Source: an uncultured Kordiimonas sp.
GTDB taxonomy: Bacteria > Pseudomonadota > Alphaproteobacteria > Sphingomonadales > Kordiimonadaceae
Direction: 5' to 3'
Length of the DNA stretch: 64,000 bases
NCBI GenBank assembly: GCA_947492375.1
Contig: CANLMI010000004.1
Span: 1-64,000 of the forward strand
A program made the translations under genes and the position numbers. The notes beneath the pieces are model-generated. The model had not been told where the DNA came from, searched no databases, and saw only the letters and a list, made by a program, of their open reading frames with translations. Shown in pieces: positions 1 through 8,972 of the stretch (positions within the stretch are counted from its first letter, which is position 1; each line of letters starts with the position of its first letter).

Positions 1-1086
1 ATCATTGAAGAGGCCATGACGATTGTTGATGGCATTGTGGAAACGACAGGAAATGAAAAAGACCCGCATTGGAATGAGACAGCCAGTGAGGGGATTTTGA
101 GCCTGATCCTGTTTGTGGCATTTGGGCGATATATCAGGGGTGAAGACCGTAACCTTATCACGGTTCGCAAGCTGATTAGCAAAATGCGTAAAGTGAAAGT
201 GGGTGTAGACGGTAAAGGATATTATGTCGTCCTGAAAATAGTTCGCCAAGGCATCAAGCAACTTAAAAAAAGTAAGTACAGCGATATTGCAGAAACAATT
301 GAAGAAGGTATTGAAGGCTTTTATGAGCGCGCCCCAGATGAAATGGCAGGTGTGCTCTCAACAATGAAGCGCCACACGTCTTTTCTGAATACGCGTGCGA
401 TGAAATATTTTCTTTCTGGTCATGATATTGATCTTAATGAGCTTAAACGTGCGGAGAACGGTTGCTCAATCTTTGTTGGTGTGCCCGCGACCAAAATGAA
501 GAGTAACTCACGGTTTTTCCGCATTTTGGTGAACCAGCTCACCGAGATGGCCGAGAAAGAGCCAACCCGAAAAAATTCCCCGCCTGTGATTGCGGTCCTT
601 GATGAGTTCAATACTTTGGGGCGGCTCAAAATTCTTGAAAATGCCATCGGGCAGGCGGCAAGCATGGGCGTGCTATATTGGATAATTGCGCAAGACGATA
701 ATCAGGGAAAATCAAATTATAAAGACAAGTGGGACACGTTTCTGGCGAACATGCAGTTCCACCAGTATTTTGCGAATGTTGATTTCCCAACATGTGAAAA
801 GGCATCGAAGAAACTTGGCAAAACCCCTGTTGAAACCATTCGTAATAGCGACACGTCTGCAAAGCAGCGCGGCGATGGTCAAATGGGAGCATCACGCTCA
901 ATCGAGCTTTATGATATGCTCACGCCAAATGAAGTGGAGCTGAATTTCTCAAGAGATGATCCGATGCACCGCCAGCTCATTTTTCCGGCTGGCAGGAAAC
1001 CTCAGATCATCCAAAGAATCCTCTATTATGATGAAACCAAACCTTATCATCATATCTTCAAGGATAAGTGGGAACAGAGCGCATAG
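1..1086 (+). CDS. VirD4/TraG-type conjugative coupling protein, C-terminal part
   Basis: The reading frame is already open at base 1, so the gene starts outside the window. It encodes the C-terminal half of a type IV coupling protein, the hexameric inner-membrane ATPase that hands relaxase-bound DNA to a type IV secretion channel. Counting from the Met codon at base 16, the Walker B segment VIAVLDEFNTLG lies near residues 191-202, followed by the sensor-like stretch IIAQDDNQ near 223-230, as in TraG/VirD4 proteins. The Walker A half is missing because of the window edge. The gene ends in TAG just before a terminator. A different coupling-protein locus lies at the right edge; the overlapping regions differ clearly, so these are paralogues and not one gene split by circularity. 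Confidence 0.88.
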   Translation: MIEEAMTIVDGIVETTGNEKDPHWNETASEGILSLILFVAFGRYIRGEDRNLITVRKLISKMRKVKVGVDGKGYYVVLKIVRQGIKQLKKSKYSDIAETIEEGIEGFYERAPDEMAGVLSTMKRHTSFLNTRAMKYFLSGHDIDLNELKRAENGCSIFVGVPATKMKSNSRFFRILVNQLTEMAEKEPTRKNSPPVIAVLDEFNTLGRLKILENAIGQAASMGVLYWIIAQDDNQGKSNYKDKWDTFLANMQFHQYFANVDFPTCEKASKKLGKTPVETIRNSDTSAKQRGDGQMGASRSIELYDMLTPNEVELNFSRDDPMHRQLIFPAGRKPQIIQRILYYDETKPYHHIFKDKWEQSA

Positions 1087-1097
1087 AATAATAAAAG

Positions 1098-1132
1098 CCC
1101 GTGCCAAGTGAAAACCTGGTGCGGGTTTTTTT
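1098..1132 (+). terminator. Rho-independent terminator after the coupling-protein gene
   Basis: CCCGTGCCA pairs with TGGTGCGGG, two of the pairs being G-U, across a 10-base loop, and seven T follow. It lies 11 bases after the stop codon and separates this operon from the convergent gene that follows. Confidence 0.8.
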
Positions 1133-1150
1133 GTTTGGGTGGCTGGATGC

Positions 1151-1963
1151 TTAGAAGCTAAGCCGGGACACAGTATCGTCCAGCCGTAAGACATGCAGCC
1201 TGTTTGTGACCTTGGTAAAGGTCAGATCGCGGCAAGTACCCTCTGCTTGCACCGTAAACTCCAGAATACGGCGCTCTTTCTTATCCCAGATAATATTACC
1301 GATGGCCTGATGACCTTTACTGCCATTCTCATCGACACTATTAAACAGATGCCCTGAATAGCTAGATACAGATGCAAAGGCTTGTGTGAGGGTAGGGTTT
1401 ACCGCATTGCTATTATCCTCAGTGGATAGCACCATATCCACTGCATTCACACGGAAGGCTTGTTCTTCACGAATTTTGGTGAATTGTTTAATCACGCGGT
1501 GCTTGCCGCTTTCATCTCCATACTCGGTCATATAATACCCACGCAGTGCAGCAGAGATAGTATTCTGATCAATATTGGATTTTAGGCCATGCTGCGCTGC
1601 GTGTGCTAGTGCTTGAGGGTATGAAAGCGTATGATCAAGAAGATCGAACGCTGTAATCAAGCCTTTCTCCTCAACATAAGACCACATTTTAGAACGCTTT
1701 GCTTTGCTCGGAATCGGGAAAATGTATTCACCGGTATCTGGGTCAGGAGTGCCAACGACGAAACGCCGAAAGCTTTCACCTTGGTATTTATCATCGTTTG
1801 ACTGTTCTGGGTCCCAAGTTTCACCCAAGCCATCATCGAAGATGTTATAGAATAAGAAGTCCAGCGACATGCGGCCTTTTACCCGGTAACGACAAGTCCG
1901 AAGGTAATCTAGATAAAGAATATTCCTCAGAACTTCGATTTGATCGTTAGTTAGTTCTTTCAT
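1151..1963 (-). CDS. Conserved-looking hypothetical protein, 270 aa
   Basis: I do not recognise the family. The start was set at the ATG giving MKELTNDQ because an AGGAG ribosome site lies 7 bases upstream; the frame stays open for 15 more codons without such a site. The protein is soluble, with no signal peptide or membrane segment, and has a mixed composition. It converges on the coupling-protein gene and is transcribed away from the next plus-strand gene, so it is probably a single-gene unit. A link to conjugation is possible from position only. Confidence 0.6.
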   Translation of the reverse strand: MKELTNDQIEVLRNILYLDYLRTCRYRVKGRMSLDFLFYNIFDDGLGETWDPEQSNDDKYQGESFRRFVVGTPDPDTGEYIFPIPSKAKRSKMWSYVEEKGLITAFDLLDHTLSYPQALAHAAQHGLKSNIDQNTISAALRGYYMTEYGDESGKHRVIKQFTKIREEQAFRVNAVDMVLSTEDNSNAVNPTLTQAFASVSSYSGHLFNSVDENGSKGHQAIGNIIWDKKERRILEFTVQAEGTCRDLTFTKVTNRLHVLRLDDTVSRLSF

Positions 1964-2192
1964 TGCATTTGCTCCTGCAAAATCTTGCAAAACCAAATGA
2001 GCGCTCAAGAAGTTTCGTTATGTTCGTTGCCTTGCGGCCTCACCCGAACAACAATTTGAACAAATCACAGTGAGACTAGGATTGGCATGAAACAAAGATG
2101 CAGAATGTTGGAAGAATCTTGGAAGTTGTGATGTTTACAAAAGTAAATATAGTCGTGGGTGGGTTGTATTACGAAAATAGAGACGTGTTCTT

Positions 2193-3008
2193 ATGTATGT
2201 ATCTGAGACTTACGATAAGTATCTAATGGATCGCATCTATGATAGTTTGAAGGAACATGAGGGTGATTTTCCAACCATAAATGCTTATACAACTCATTTG
2301 ATGAAAAAGTATGATGCTTTGTGCTGGGGATATGAAGCTATTGATAGACTTACCGGGTCAATAAAACCAATGCCGGAAGCTTCGGAAAGGACATTGCAAA
2401 CATTTTTAAAGTGGGAAAGTGATGAGGTCGCACGTTTAAGAACAAGTGCTAAAACTTGGCCCTTCCTCGATGTGCTGAGTGCATTAGCAAGCGGCATGCA
2501 TAAGGAATATTTACATCCAGTTTTGTTTGATCCTTTTGATACCACAACAATTGATGATGCAGATTTTAAAAGGCACTTTAATGAATTCATCTCATTTGAT
2601 AAGTATATTTTGACCCCGGCCTCAAATAAGAGGGAAATCCCCAAAGCAGTTTTGAAGTTTAAACATCCGTCTGGTCACTTAACAGTTAACGGCACGCTAT
2701 GGATAGAGCGAAAAGGTCAAAACCAAGCCCAACTCGCGTGGGATCAAAGCATCGAACCTCACGCATTGACGCATGAGCAATGGGACTTTGTGGGGAAGAT
2801 ATTACTTGTAGAAAAATTTCCTTACGGGATGAAGGAAAGTCCAGAATATGCTCTGTCCTGTATTCTAAGGGAATACAGCAGTAAAATTCCGGGTGCACTG
2901 AATATATGTTTTCAAGACATTAGTGACCTATCAAGAAGCGAAGTGGAAATCATCGGCCCGTTTGCCACAGAACAGCCCTTAAAATATGCGCTATCTGATG
3001 GGATATAA
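2193..3008 (+). CDS. Hypothetical protein, 271 aa
   Basis: Unrecognised soluble protein without signal peptide, membrane segment or clear motif. The ribosome site in front of the ATG is weak. Its stop codon lies two bases before the start of the next gene, so the two are almost certainly co-transcribed. Together with the two ankyrin-like genes behind it, it forms a small three-gene group in the same direction. The group could be cargo of the mobile element, but I see nothing that points to a function. Confidence 0.55.
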   Translation: MYVSETYDKYLMDRIYDSLKEHEGDFPTINAYTTHLMKKYDALCWGYEAIDRLTGSIKPMPEASERTLQTFLKWESDEVARLRTSAKTWPFLDVLSALASGMHKEYLHPVLFDPFDTTTIDDADFKRHFNEFISFDKYILTPASNKREIPKAVLKFKHPSGHLTVNGTLWIERKGQNQAQLAWDQSIEPHALTHEQWDFVGKILLVEKFPYGMKESPEYALSCILREYSSKIPGALNICFQDISDLSRSEVEIIGPFATEQPLKYALSDGI

Positions 3009-3010
3009 AT

Positions 3011-3853
3011 ATGGATGGTTCGGATGAAATTTTTGCAGCCATTCTGTCGTTCGATGAAGATCGTTGCATTGGTTTGCTTAGAGACAACCCTGGGCTAGTT
3101 GGGGCTGAAAACTCGATGGGGCAGACACCTTTCTGGTTGGCATCATATTATGGCTTGACCTCTGTTGTGCAACTGATGCTGAGGGAACCATGCATTGAAT
3201 ACTTGGATCATAAAAAATTAGACCACGGTGGACGCGATGCATATATGGCTGCGCTAGCGGGAAACAATCATGAAATTGCTAAACTGTTAGAACCCATATT
3301 TGAAGTTGGAGTATTTATACCTGAGCACAAAAGAAGTTATCTCAAAGATACCCTAATTGAGCCATTGATAGAGTTTTTATCAAATAATAGCCCACCACGT
3401 TTTTCGCCGGGATATAGTTTGATAAATGTTTCGGTGTTTGTTGTTGTCACTTTGTTAGGGGTAGCATTGGTTCTGGAGTCAATAAGTGGGCCAACACCAA
3501 AACCCTTTGATGTTTCTGAGATTATTGCGAGTGGCGACGAGCAAGACATTGAAAAGGCTGTCGAAGCAGCAATTAAAAATCAGAGTAAACCCAGCGAGAT
3601 TTTAGAAGGATTGAAAGTTGATTTGGCCGCTTTAGGCTGGAGCGTAGATACATTAACTGCAACTAGATCACAAAATACTATCCGATGCAGTATTGTTTTA
3701 TTGAAAGGCACTCAACGATTAAAGCGTGAAATTCTAGTTCGATCTCCATATTCTGAAAACTTGAGCGTCCAATCGAATTTCTACGATTTCCCAGAAGAAT
3801 TAACGCCCCTAAAGCCTTTGGTTATACAGGTTTTGGTAGAAAATTGCATCTAG
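3011..3853 (+). CDS. Ankyrin-like protein with a central membrane segment
   Basis: Residues about 5-100 carry two or three ankyrin-like helical repeats, recognisable by the stretches QTPFWLASYYGLTSVV and DAYMAALAGNNHEIAKLLE. A hydrophobic helix follows near residues 137-157 (VFVVVTLLGVALVL), and a soluble C-terminal domain of about 120 residues ends the protein. The ankyrin part would be cytoplasmic and the tail on the far side, or the reverse. The start ATG is two bases after the preceding stop with GGGATA as ribosome site. The N-terminal half is clearly related to the next gene. Ankyrin repeats mediate protein contacts; the partner is unknown. Confidence 0.6.
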   Translation: MDGSDEIFAAILSFDEDRCIGLLRDNPGLVGAENSMGQTPFWLASYYGLTSVVQLMLREPCIEYLDHKKLDHGGRDAYMAALAGNNHEIAKLLEPIFEVGVFIPEHKRSYLKDTLIEPLIEFLSNNSPPRFSPGYSLINVSVFVVVTLLGVALVLESISGPTPKPFDVSEIIASGDEQDIEKAVEAAIKNQSKPSEILEGLKVDLAALGWSVDTLTATRSQNTIRCSIVLLKGTQRLKREILVRSPYSENLSVQSNFYDFPEELTPLKPLVIQVLVENCI

Positions 3854-3908
3854 AAATATAAATATGGTAAAATTTATAGACGTTCAATAAGAGGAGAGCG
3901 CCTATAAG

Positions 3909-4292
3909 ATGAAATCGGAAAATCAAGAATTAATCTGGCAAAAATTGAGTAAAGGTGATGATGAAGGGGTTATGGCTCATCTTGATCAAGACCCGTCTCT
4001 CGCAAATGATCAAAGTACTAGCGGTTGGACACTTTTCATGTGGGCTTGTTATTTTGGGCTTAGAGGAACGGTAGATAAATGCCTTGAGGAACCCATTTTT
4101 TCCATTTTAGATTACGCTCATTATGATCGTAGCTTTAGGAATGCTTTGATTGTGGCAGAAGCCGGAAATAATCATGAAATTGCAAAAATTCTAGAGCCAT
4201 TATATGAGTATGATCACATATTGAAATTGAAACGAGAGGACGAGGAGCGGTATATCAACCGTTATAAACCTGAAAATAATGAGCCAGTTTAA
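3909..4292 (+). CDS. Short ankyrin-like protein, paralogue of the preceding gene
   Basis: 127 residues, soluble, with a good ribosome site (GAGGAGAG about 11 bases before ATG). It lines up with the first 110 residues of the upstream gene: both have a D-P-[GS]-L segment, a W-x-x-x-x-Y-[FY]-G-L stretch, and AGNNHEIAK followed by ILEPLYE or LLEPIFE. It lacks the membrane helix and C-terminal domain. The pair looks like a tandem duplication in which one copy kept or gained a membrane-anchored tail. Function unknown; an inhibitor or immunity-like partner of the longer protein is one possibility, with no direct evidence. Confidence 0.6.
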   Translation: MKSENQELIWQKLSKGDDEGVMAHLDQDPSLANDQSTSGWTLFMWACYFGLRGTVDKCLEEPIFSILDYAHYDRSFRNALIVAEAGNNHEIAKILEPLYEYDHILKLKREDEERYINRYKPENNEPV

Positions 4293-4428
4293 AACTCATT
4301 TTCAAAGATTACAATTCTTCATTGCCCAATGAATTTTTTAATTTGAGAAGATTTAATACTGGCGTTTGTCTCAAGCCAGCTAAAGTTATAGTGTATAAAA
4401 TGTGCAGTTATCTATGATCTCCTCAAGA

Positions 4429-5763
4429 TTATCCTCTCGAACATTTAGTCACGAATCCGTTCATTGCGTTAGCATCTTTCTGGGCAAATTTAAGAACAAT
4501 GTCATGGGCCTGCCAAACACTTCTATTTCTGTCTTTCAAAGGGTATATAGACATTTCAAAAGCATGATTGGGGAATATCTTTGCCCAGTTTTCCGCATTT
4601 AGAACAAAATGAACGATAGTGCCCGTATCCGAATAACGGCTTTTAACGGTCTCAATCTTAATATTTTTGTTGGATTGGAAATGGTTTGAATTTACTGTTT
4701 TAAATATCCAATCCGTGGATTTTGAAATTTCATTATTGGCGTATGGATCGAATTTGGTGCCGAATATGACAGTTAACTGCCTCTTGCTTTCGTCCAAACA
4801 AGTAGCTCTAACAAATACGGCCTTATTATCTGGATTTATACTTTCTGAATATATATCGATACCAGAGGATCTGAAGCGAGGCGGCCCCGCCTTCCAAACT
4901 GTGAACGGTGTCTCATTCAATACATTTAGTCGCTTTAGTGATACATTATCTAGATAATAGAATTTTCCTTTTCCCTTTACTACGGCTGCATTAAAGTAAC
5001 GGGAATCCACACCCATATCTGTAATGTATTTAATCAATACGGCATCTATGCATTGGGTGCGCGCTTCAATATCCGCTATCAAACAATCCTTGGAGATATC
5101 ATCCATAAATTCATTATATGTCGCATTTTCAGGAAGGACGTTTTTAGATGAATCCCAAAATCTATGCAAACCAAAGAAGTCTCTTCCACCACTGAGGTCT
5201 GCCCAGTTCAATGACGTATAATAAAAATCTATTCTACGGTGTCGGCCACCAAGAAATGCATACCCACATGCGCTCAAACACCTTCCTAAAATGGGTTGAT
5301 CGATTTGGTCAGGGCCAAGTTGTGTAGCGGTGATAGATGTATCAAAACCATACTGGCGAATTAATTTTCCAAGCTCCAAGCCTGCGGCCAAACTACCCCC
5401 AAGGCTATTGAGGCCGACAGTAGAAATACCGTGGGGTGTGGGTAGGCAAATCGTTCGGCCCTGACAAATTTCTTGCCGGATAAAGCGTTTAAAGTCCTCA
5501 GGTGTCTCTGAAGTTATATACCCATTGGCCTGAATCCATTTTGTTTCAAATAAGAAAACAGGCCTGTTACCAGTGTAAACAGGTATCGACTCCGACCTTG
5601 GTGCTGAGTCAGAAATAGTAAAAGTCATTTTCTTTAAACTGACCAGTGTTGGGGCGCTTGAGGTAAAATCTTGAGATATTGCGATGTTTGACTGTGCGAG
5701 TAGAAAGTGAACTGTCAAAAAAGCTAAGAGTTTGCCTTTATCAAGGAACCTAGAAACCATCAT
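4429..5763 (-). CDS. Secreted ClpP-like serine protease family protein (COG3904-like)
   Basis: An N-terminal signal peptide (hydrophobic residues about 11-30) is followed near residue 118 by LNSLGGSLAAGLELG and near 161-172 by RCLSACGYAFLGG. These are the two strand-turn signatures of the ClpP/crotonase fold in periplasmic COG3904-type proteins. Ser164 in LSAC would be the nucleophile; the Gly-rich turn before it would form the oxyanion hole. The C-terminal 220 residues are unassigned. The gene lies 7 bases behind a second secreted-protein gene, so the two form an operon. It probably acts in the periplasm on a protein or peptide substrate, but catalysis is inferred only from the motifs. Confidence 0.65.
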   Translation of the reverse strand: MMVSRFLDKGKLLAFLTVHFLLAQSNIAISQDFTSSAPTLVSLKKMTFTISDSAPRSESIPVYTGNRPVFLFETKWIQANGYITSETPEDFKRFIRQEICQGRTICLPTPHGISTVGLNSLGGSLAAGLELGKLIRQYGFDTSITATQLGPDQIDQPILGRCLSACGYAFLGGRHRRIDFYYTSLNWADLSGGRDFFGLHRFWDSSKNVLPENATYNEFMDDISKDCLIADIEARTQCIDAVLIKYITDMGVDSRYFNAAVVKGKGKFYYLDNVSLKRLNVLNETPFTVWKAGPPRFRSSGIDIYSESINPDNKAVFVRATCLDESKRQLTVIFGTKFDPYANNEISKSTDWIFKTVNSNHFQSNKNIKIETVKSRYSDTGTIVHFVLNAENWAKIFPNHAFEMSIYPLKDRNRSVWQAHDIVLKFAQKDANAMNGFVTKCSRG

Positions 5764-5770
5764 TTTCCAT

Positions 5771-6358
5771 TCATTTCACACTAGCTAACATGCATTTTTC
5801 GAGGTCGTTAGCCTCCGTTCCATTTAGTCTAAGGAGCATTTTTTGAAAGCTATCCTCTGTAAACTCCCGGCTAGTAAGGTCTGGTACTTTTCCCCATAGT
5901 GCTCTTTCAATACAGGTACACGCAGCAAAATTGGCTGAACTTGAACATGTTTCCATGAATTTATTCAATCGGACTACTAAAGGTCTGCCTTGACTATCGC
6001 GACATTCATACGTTCCGGGATCACAATAACCATCATCTGGTTTAGGGTTAGTCATACTGCGGGTACAATCTTCCCCCCCCTTTGGGAGTTCATAATCAAC
6101 AAACCAACCGCCTTTTTCTTTTACATAGCATCTGTAAATAATTTTTGGGCGACTTGCTTCAACTCTGAGTTTGGTTGCTTTCTGATCAATTATGAAGCGG
6201 CACTTTGAAGGTTTGTGTGGTGCTCTTGCCCGGTAGGATTCCCCATCAGGCGCGATACATTGATAATGACCGACTTGCTGAGCGTTTGCTGCTTTAATAT
6301 CAACATTTATGGTAGTTAAAAGCATGGTTGCAAAAATAATTGTCCATCGATAATTCAT
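5771..6358 (-). CDS. Secreted Cys-containing hypothetical protein
   Basis: 195 residues with a clear signal peptide (about 1-26, ending ANAQQ). The mature part has ten cysteines, several in pairs such as CTCIE and YCDPGTYEC, so it is probably a disulfide-stabilised periplasmic or extracellular protein. It is the first gene of a two-gene operon with the ClpP-like protease behind it. An inhibitor, chaperone or substrate of that protease would fit the context, but no motif decides it. I do not recognise the family. Confidence 0.6.
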   Translation of the reverse strand: MNYRWTIIFATMLLTTINVDIKAANAQQVGHYQCIAPDGESYRARAPHKPSKCRFIIDQKATKLRVEASRPKIIYRCYVKEKGGWFVDYELPKGGEDCTRSMTNPKPDDGYCDPGTYECRDSQGRPLVVRLNKFMETCSSSANFAACTCIERALWGKVPDLTSREFTEDSFQKMLLRLNGTEANDLEKCMLASVK

Positions 6359-6594
6359 CAGTAATCCTTCTTTTCAAAGAGCGAAAAGGTTGCATTAATA
6401 TTATTCATAAGAGAATTTGTGTTATGTCAATTATAATAAATGGGATGCACATGTAATATCCCCATAAAACCTAAAAATACTCTGGTTTTCGTTTTATTAT
6501 AGTAACGGTCCAATCGCCTCAATGATCAGGTTTAATTCTAAATGTGGATAATCCAAATCTACAGTATGGGTCTAATTAACCACACCCAATCCTT
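6359..6594. other. AT-rich intergenic stretch between two minus-strand genes
   Basis: No reading frame or RNA is supported here. It should contain the promoter of the secreted-protein operon, which is transcribed leftward, but I could not choose one pair of promoter boxes with confidence. Confidence 0.4.
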
Positions 6595-7212
6595 TCAAAA
6601 CTCCCGCGCATAAAGTCCTGCAATTTCCCTTGGCTGGATGCACAGATATTCCAGCGTTTGTTGCTCTGAGGCATGGCCATATGCCCGCATTAAGCGTGAA
6701 AGCTTCTCATCATAGAGCTTGTGCTGCAAATGTCCCCAAGTTTTGCGCATTGTGTGGCTGGAATATTTGCCCGGTAGTTTAACTGCCCTGCACCAGTTCT
6801 TTGTATAACGCGATAGAGTTGAAACCGTTAGAGCCTTCCCGCCTCGCTGAGACCTGAACAATGGCGCATCGGGTACAGGATTTGGATGGTGCGACAACCA
6901 GTATTGCACGCTATCAATCACCACTTGGTTTGTTGTGACCATCCTGTATTTCTGGGTTTTGATTTGTTTTATATCCAGCACGTCACCCGGGCGCAAATAC
7001 ATTACATCACCAACTGTTATTGAGAGCAATTCACTAGCCCGAAAAGCGGTGTTTATTCCAAATGTAAACAGGCAATAATCGCGCGGGCTGTCCTGCAAAT
7101 AGAGTTTAATGCGCGCTATATCATCAAGAGTGCGGATAGGCTCGGCTTTGATCCTAGCCCCTTTTTTTGGATGGTTTGGGTTCTTTAAGACTTTGCTCAA
7201 AAGGGCCTCCAC
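6595..7212 (-). CDS. Short tyrosine recombinase (catalytic domain only)
   Basis: Site-specific DNA recombinase of the integrase/XerCD superfamily. Visible catalytic residues are Arg58 (FRASELLSI), a Lys in the KTQKYRM hairpin, His153 and Arg156 (SHTMRKTWG), His180 (YGHAS) and nucleophile Tyr189 (TLEYL). At 205 residues it lacks the usual N-terminal core-binding domain, as in FimB-like and some plasmid-borne recombinases. GTG at 7212 opens the frame, but TTG at 7200 has GGAGG five bases upstream and may be the real start. Two candidate core sites lie 130-280 bases upstream. It may resolve multimers, invert DNA or integrate a small element. Confidence 0.85.
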   Translation of the reverse strand: MEALLSKVLKNPNHPKKGARIKAEPIRTLDDIARIKLYLQDSPRDYCLFTFGINTAFRASELLSITVGDVMYLRPGDVLDIKQIKTQKYRMVTTNQVVIDSVQYWLSHHPNPVPDAPLFRSQRGGKALTVSTLSRYTKNWCRAVKLPGKYSSHTMRKTWGHLQHKLYDEKLSRLMRAYGHASEQQTLEYLCIQPREIAGLYAREF

Positions 7213-7344
7213 ATATTACGCTTATAGATTGTCCTCCTGATGAAACCCTTTGCGGGTGGTTTTCGGCTTTTAGAGGTAGAATTTGGGTGAAAGTTAGCTG
7301 GCACATGAACTGTGCCCGCATTCTTGCGGTTAATAAGTCGGCAA

Positions 7345-7372
7345 TTCGCCAACTTCTATGGAAAGTTAGTGT
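7345..7372. repeat. Candidate tyrosine-recombinase core site, copy 1
   Basis: An 11-base left arm (TTCGCCAACTT), a 6-base spacer (CTATGG) and an 11-base right arm (AAAGTTAGTGT). The inner parts of the arms, AACTT and AAGTT, are inverted. This is the layout of XerCD/dif-type core sites. It lies just upstream of the short recombinase gene and is closely related to the site at 7465. Confidence 0.45.
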
Positions 7373-7464
7373 AATTCAAAAAGTCTATGTAAGTCAATAG
7401 CTTGAAAAGTAGGGGCACATCGAAACGAGCAAAATAACCGGCCGCAAAGCCAGAGAATAAGCCA

Positions 7465-7492
7465 CTCGCCAACTACCCATAAAAGTTAATAC
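7465..7492. repeat. Candidate tyrosine-recombinase core site, copy 2
   Basis: The same arms as copy 1 (CTCGCCAACTA and AAAGTTAATAC) in the same orientation around a different spacer, CCCATA. Conserved arms with a diverged spacer is what two non-identical recombination sites would show. Recombination between direct copies would remove about 120 bases. Confidence 0.45.
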
Positions 7493-7645
7493 TTGAAAGT
7501 GGCGAACATGGCAATTTTTCTCGGAAATCTTGCGCTAAAGCAGAGTGATACGGCTTTAAGTTGCAATACGGTGCGTTTTGGTGATAGATTAGGGCAGGAT
7601 TTAGCGGGCGCTATCTCCGACTCACCCGAACGTACCTGTGTTGTA

Positions 7646-8230
7646 ATGAGTTTAAAGGGACTAAGGAGTAAGTTTTCATCATCTATTAAAGGCGCATTGG
7701 TTAGCTCCGTTGCGCTTACTGGCCTTGCCTTCAACGCGGCGGCAGAGGATGGCGAAGCCCCTAAAAGCCCTTCAAATACTGATATTGCGAAAGTGCATTA
7801 TTCTGAATTAGGACTTTGCACAGATTACGAGAAGCATAAAACCAAAGACTTTGAACTTGGTGGTTATGGCAGTGCTATTCAGTTTTCTGAGGACAAAAAT
7901 CACGACATTGGTATCTATGTTAGCCCTTCAACTGACATACCTCCTGAGCAAGCCTTAGCGGTTGCCGAAAAAGCTGCGTCCCTTCATCGCGGCAAAGGCT
8001 TAGTCGCGAAATGCTTTCTAGGCCCAGAAAATAACAGGGGCGTAACAAAATTTGCCAGTATGGTGAATGGTCTTCCTATACCGGAGAAAGTTAACTTTCA
8101 AAATGCGACTGCCTTCATTAATTCAATCCAAGCCGTAGAAATCCAAGCAAAGTTAGTTCGTGAAGCTGGTATTAAAGGCGATCCTAGATATCTATTGTCG
8201 TCGGTTGGTCCAGACCTCTCCAACGAATAA
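7646..8230 (+). CDS. Secreted hypothetical protein, 194 aa
   Basis: The frame is open from 7493, but the ATG at 7646 gives a typical signal peptide (basic MSLKGLRSK, hydrophobic SSVALTGLAF, cleavage near AAAED), so this start was chosen. No strong ribosome site precedes it. The mature protein of about 165 residues has two cysteines and no motif I recognise. It converges with the acidic-protein gene on the other strand, leaving one base between the stops. Periplasmic location is inferred from the signal peptide. Confidence 0.55.
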   Translation: MSLKGLRSKFSSSIKGALVSSVALTGLAFNAAAEDGEAPKSPSNTDIAKVHYSELGLCTDYEKHKTKDFELGGYGSAIQFSEDKNHDIGIYVSPSTDIPPEQALAVAEKAASLHRGKGLVAKCFLGPENNRGVTKFASMVNGLPIPEKVNFQNATAFINSIQAVEIQAKLVREAGIKGDPRYLLSSVGPDLSNE

Positions 8231-8231
8231 G

Positions 8232-8972
8232 TTAGGACATATTAAGAAAGCTATCTACGGATATTGAATCGTTTGAGTTCGCTTCTATATCGTTAGTTTC
8301 ATTAGTGGCTGCATAGTTTTCAATATCGTTGCTCACTTCTTCAGAATCTTGCGTTTGAACCGCAGCCTCGAAGTGATTTCTGACATCACTTGTTTGTTTC
8401 TCGCCATTCAAAACTGCTTCAATTTCTGCATGGCGACCGGCAATTTCGTTACCGTATGCGTCCAGCCACTCTTTTATTTCTGGTTCATCAATTTCAATTT
8501 CACCATTTTCAAATCGCTTAGCAATTTCATGACGGATAGCGTGCATGCGCTCCTTTGGATCATCAATGGCCATGAAGCGTTCATAAGTTTCTTCATCAAG
8601 ATATTTCTTGGCCAGTTTTTCTGCCCAATCCTCACCGTATTTTTCTGCAAGACCATTTTGAATATCGCGTAATGCATTGTCGATGCTGTCCAACATCAAG
8701 ATCATATCGGACACAGAGTTCTTTGACTTCTGTGCATTCTCGTTACGCATTTTTTCCTGAAACTGTTTGAAGGCCGCTGGCGAACGAAGCTGATTGCCAT
8801 CATTAGAGCCGCTTGCCTGACCAAATAACAGAGCATTTTCTTTGAAATCAGCGATTTTTGTAAAAAGACGGGCTACATCTTTATCCGATACAGCCTCGCC
8901 GAAAGCGCGCTGAAGCAATTCAGGTGCCAGCGTTTTGATCGCCTCTGTATATTGGTTTTCACCTTTTGACAT
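8232..8972 (-). CDS. Acidic, Asn/Glu-rich hypothetical protein, 246 aa
   Basis: Unrecognised soluble protein, mostly predicted helical. It has an acidic C-terminal third (residues about 150-246) rich in Glu, Asp, Asn and Ser, which looks disordered. There is no signal peptide. The ATG giving MSKGENQY is the first Met of the frame. The style (charged helical head, disordered tail) is common among plasmid accessory proteins, but no function can be assigned. It stands alone between convergent and divergent neighbours. Confidence 0.55.
   Translation of the reverse strand: MSKGENQYTEAIKTLAPELLQRAFGEAVSDKDVARLFTKIADFKENALLFGQASGSNDGNQLRSPAAFKQFQEKMRNENAQKSKNSVSDMILMLDSIDNALRDIQNGLAEKYGEDWAEKLAKKYLDEETYERFMAIDDPKERMHAIRHEIAKRFENGEIEIDEPEIKEWLDAYGNEIAGRHAEIEAVLNGEKQTSDVRNHFEAAVQTQDSEEVSNDIENYAATNETNDIEANSNDSISVDSFLNMS

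Larger units (their letters stand above)
7213..7645. other. Intergenic region with recombinase-site candidates
   Basis: More than 400 bases between the short recombinase and the next secreted-protein gene hold no convincing gene. The notable content is the two related dyad sites annotated separately. A third, partial relative of the right arm (AAAGTTAGCTGGC) occurs near 7289, and an inverted left-arm-like stretch (AAAGTGGCGAAC) near 7497. Confidence 0.5.
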
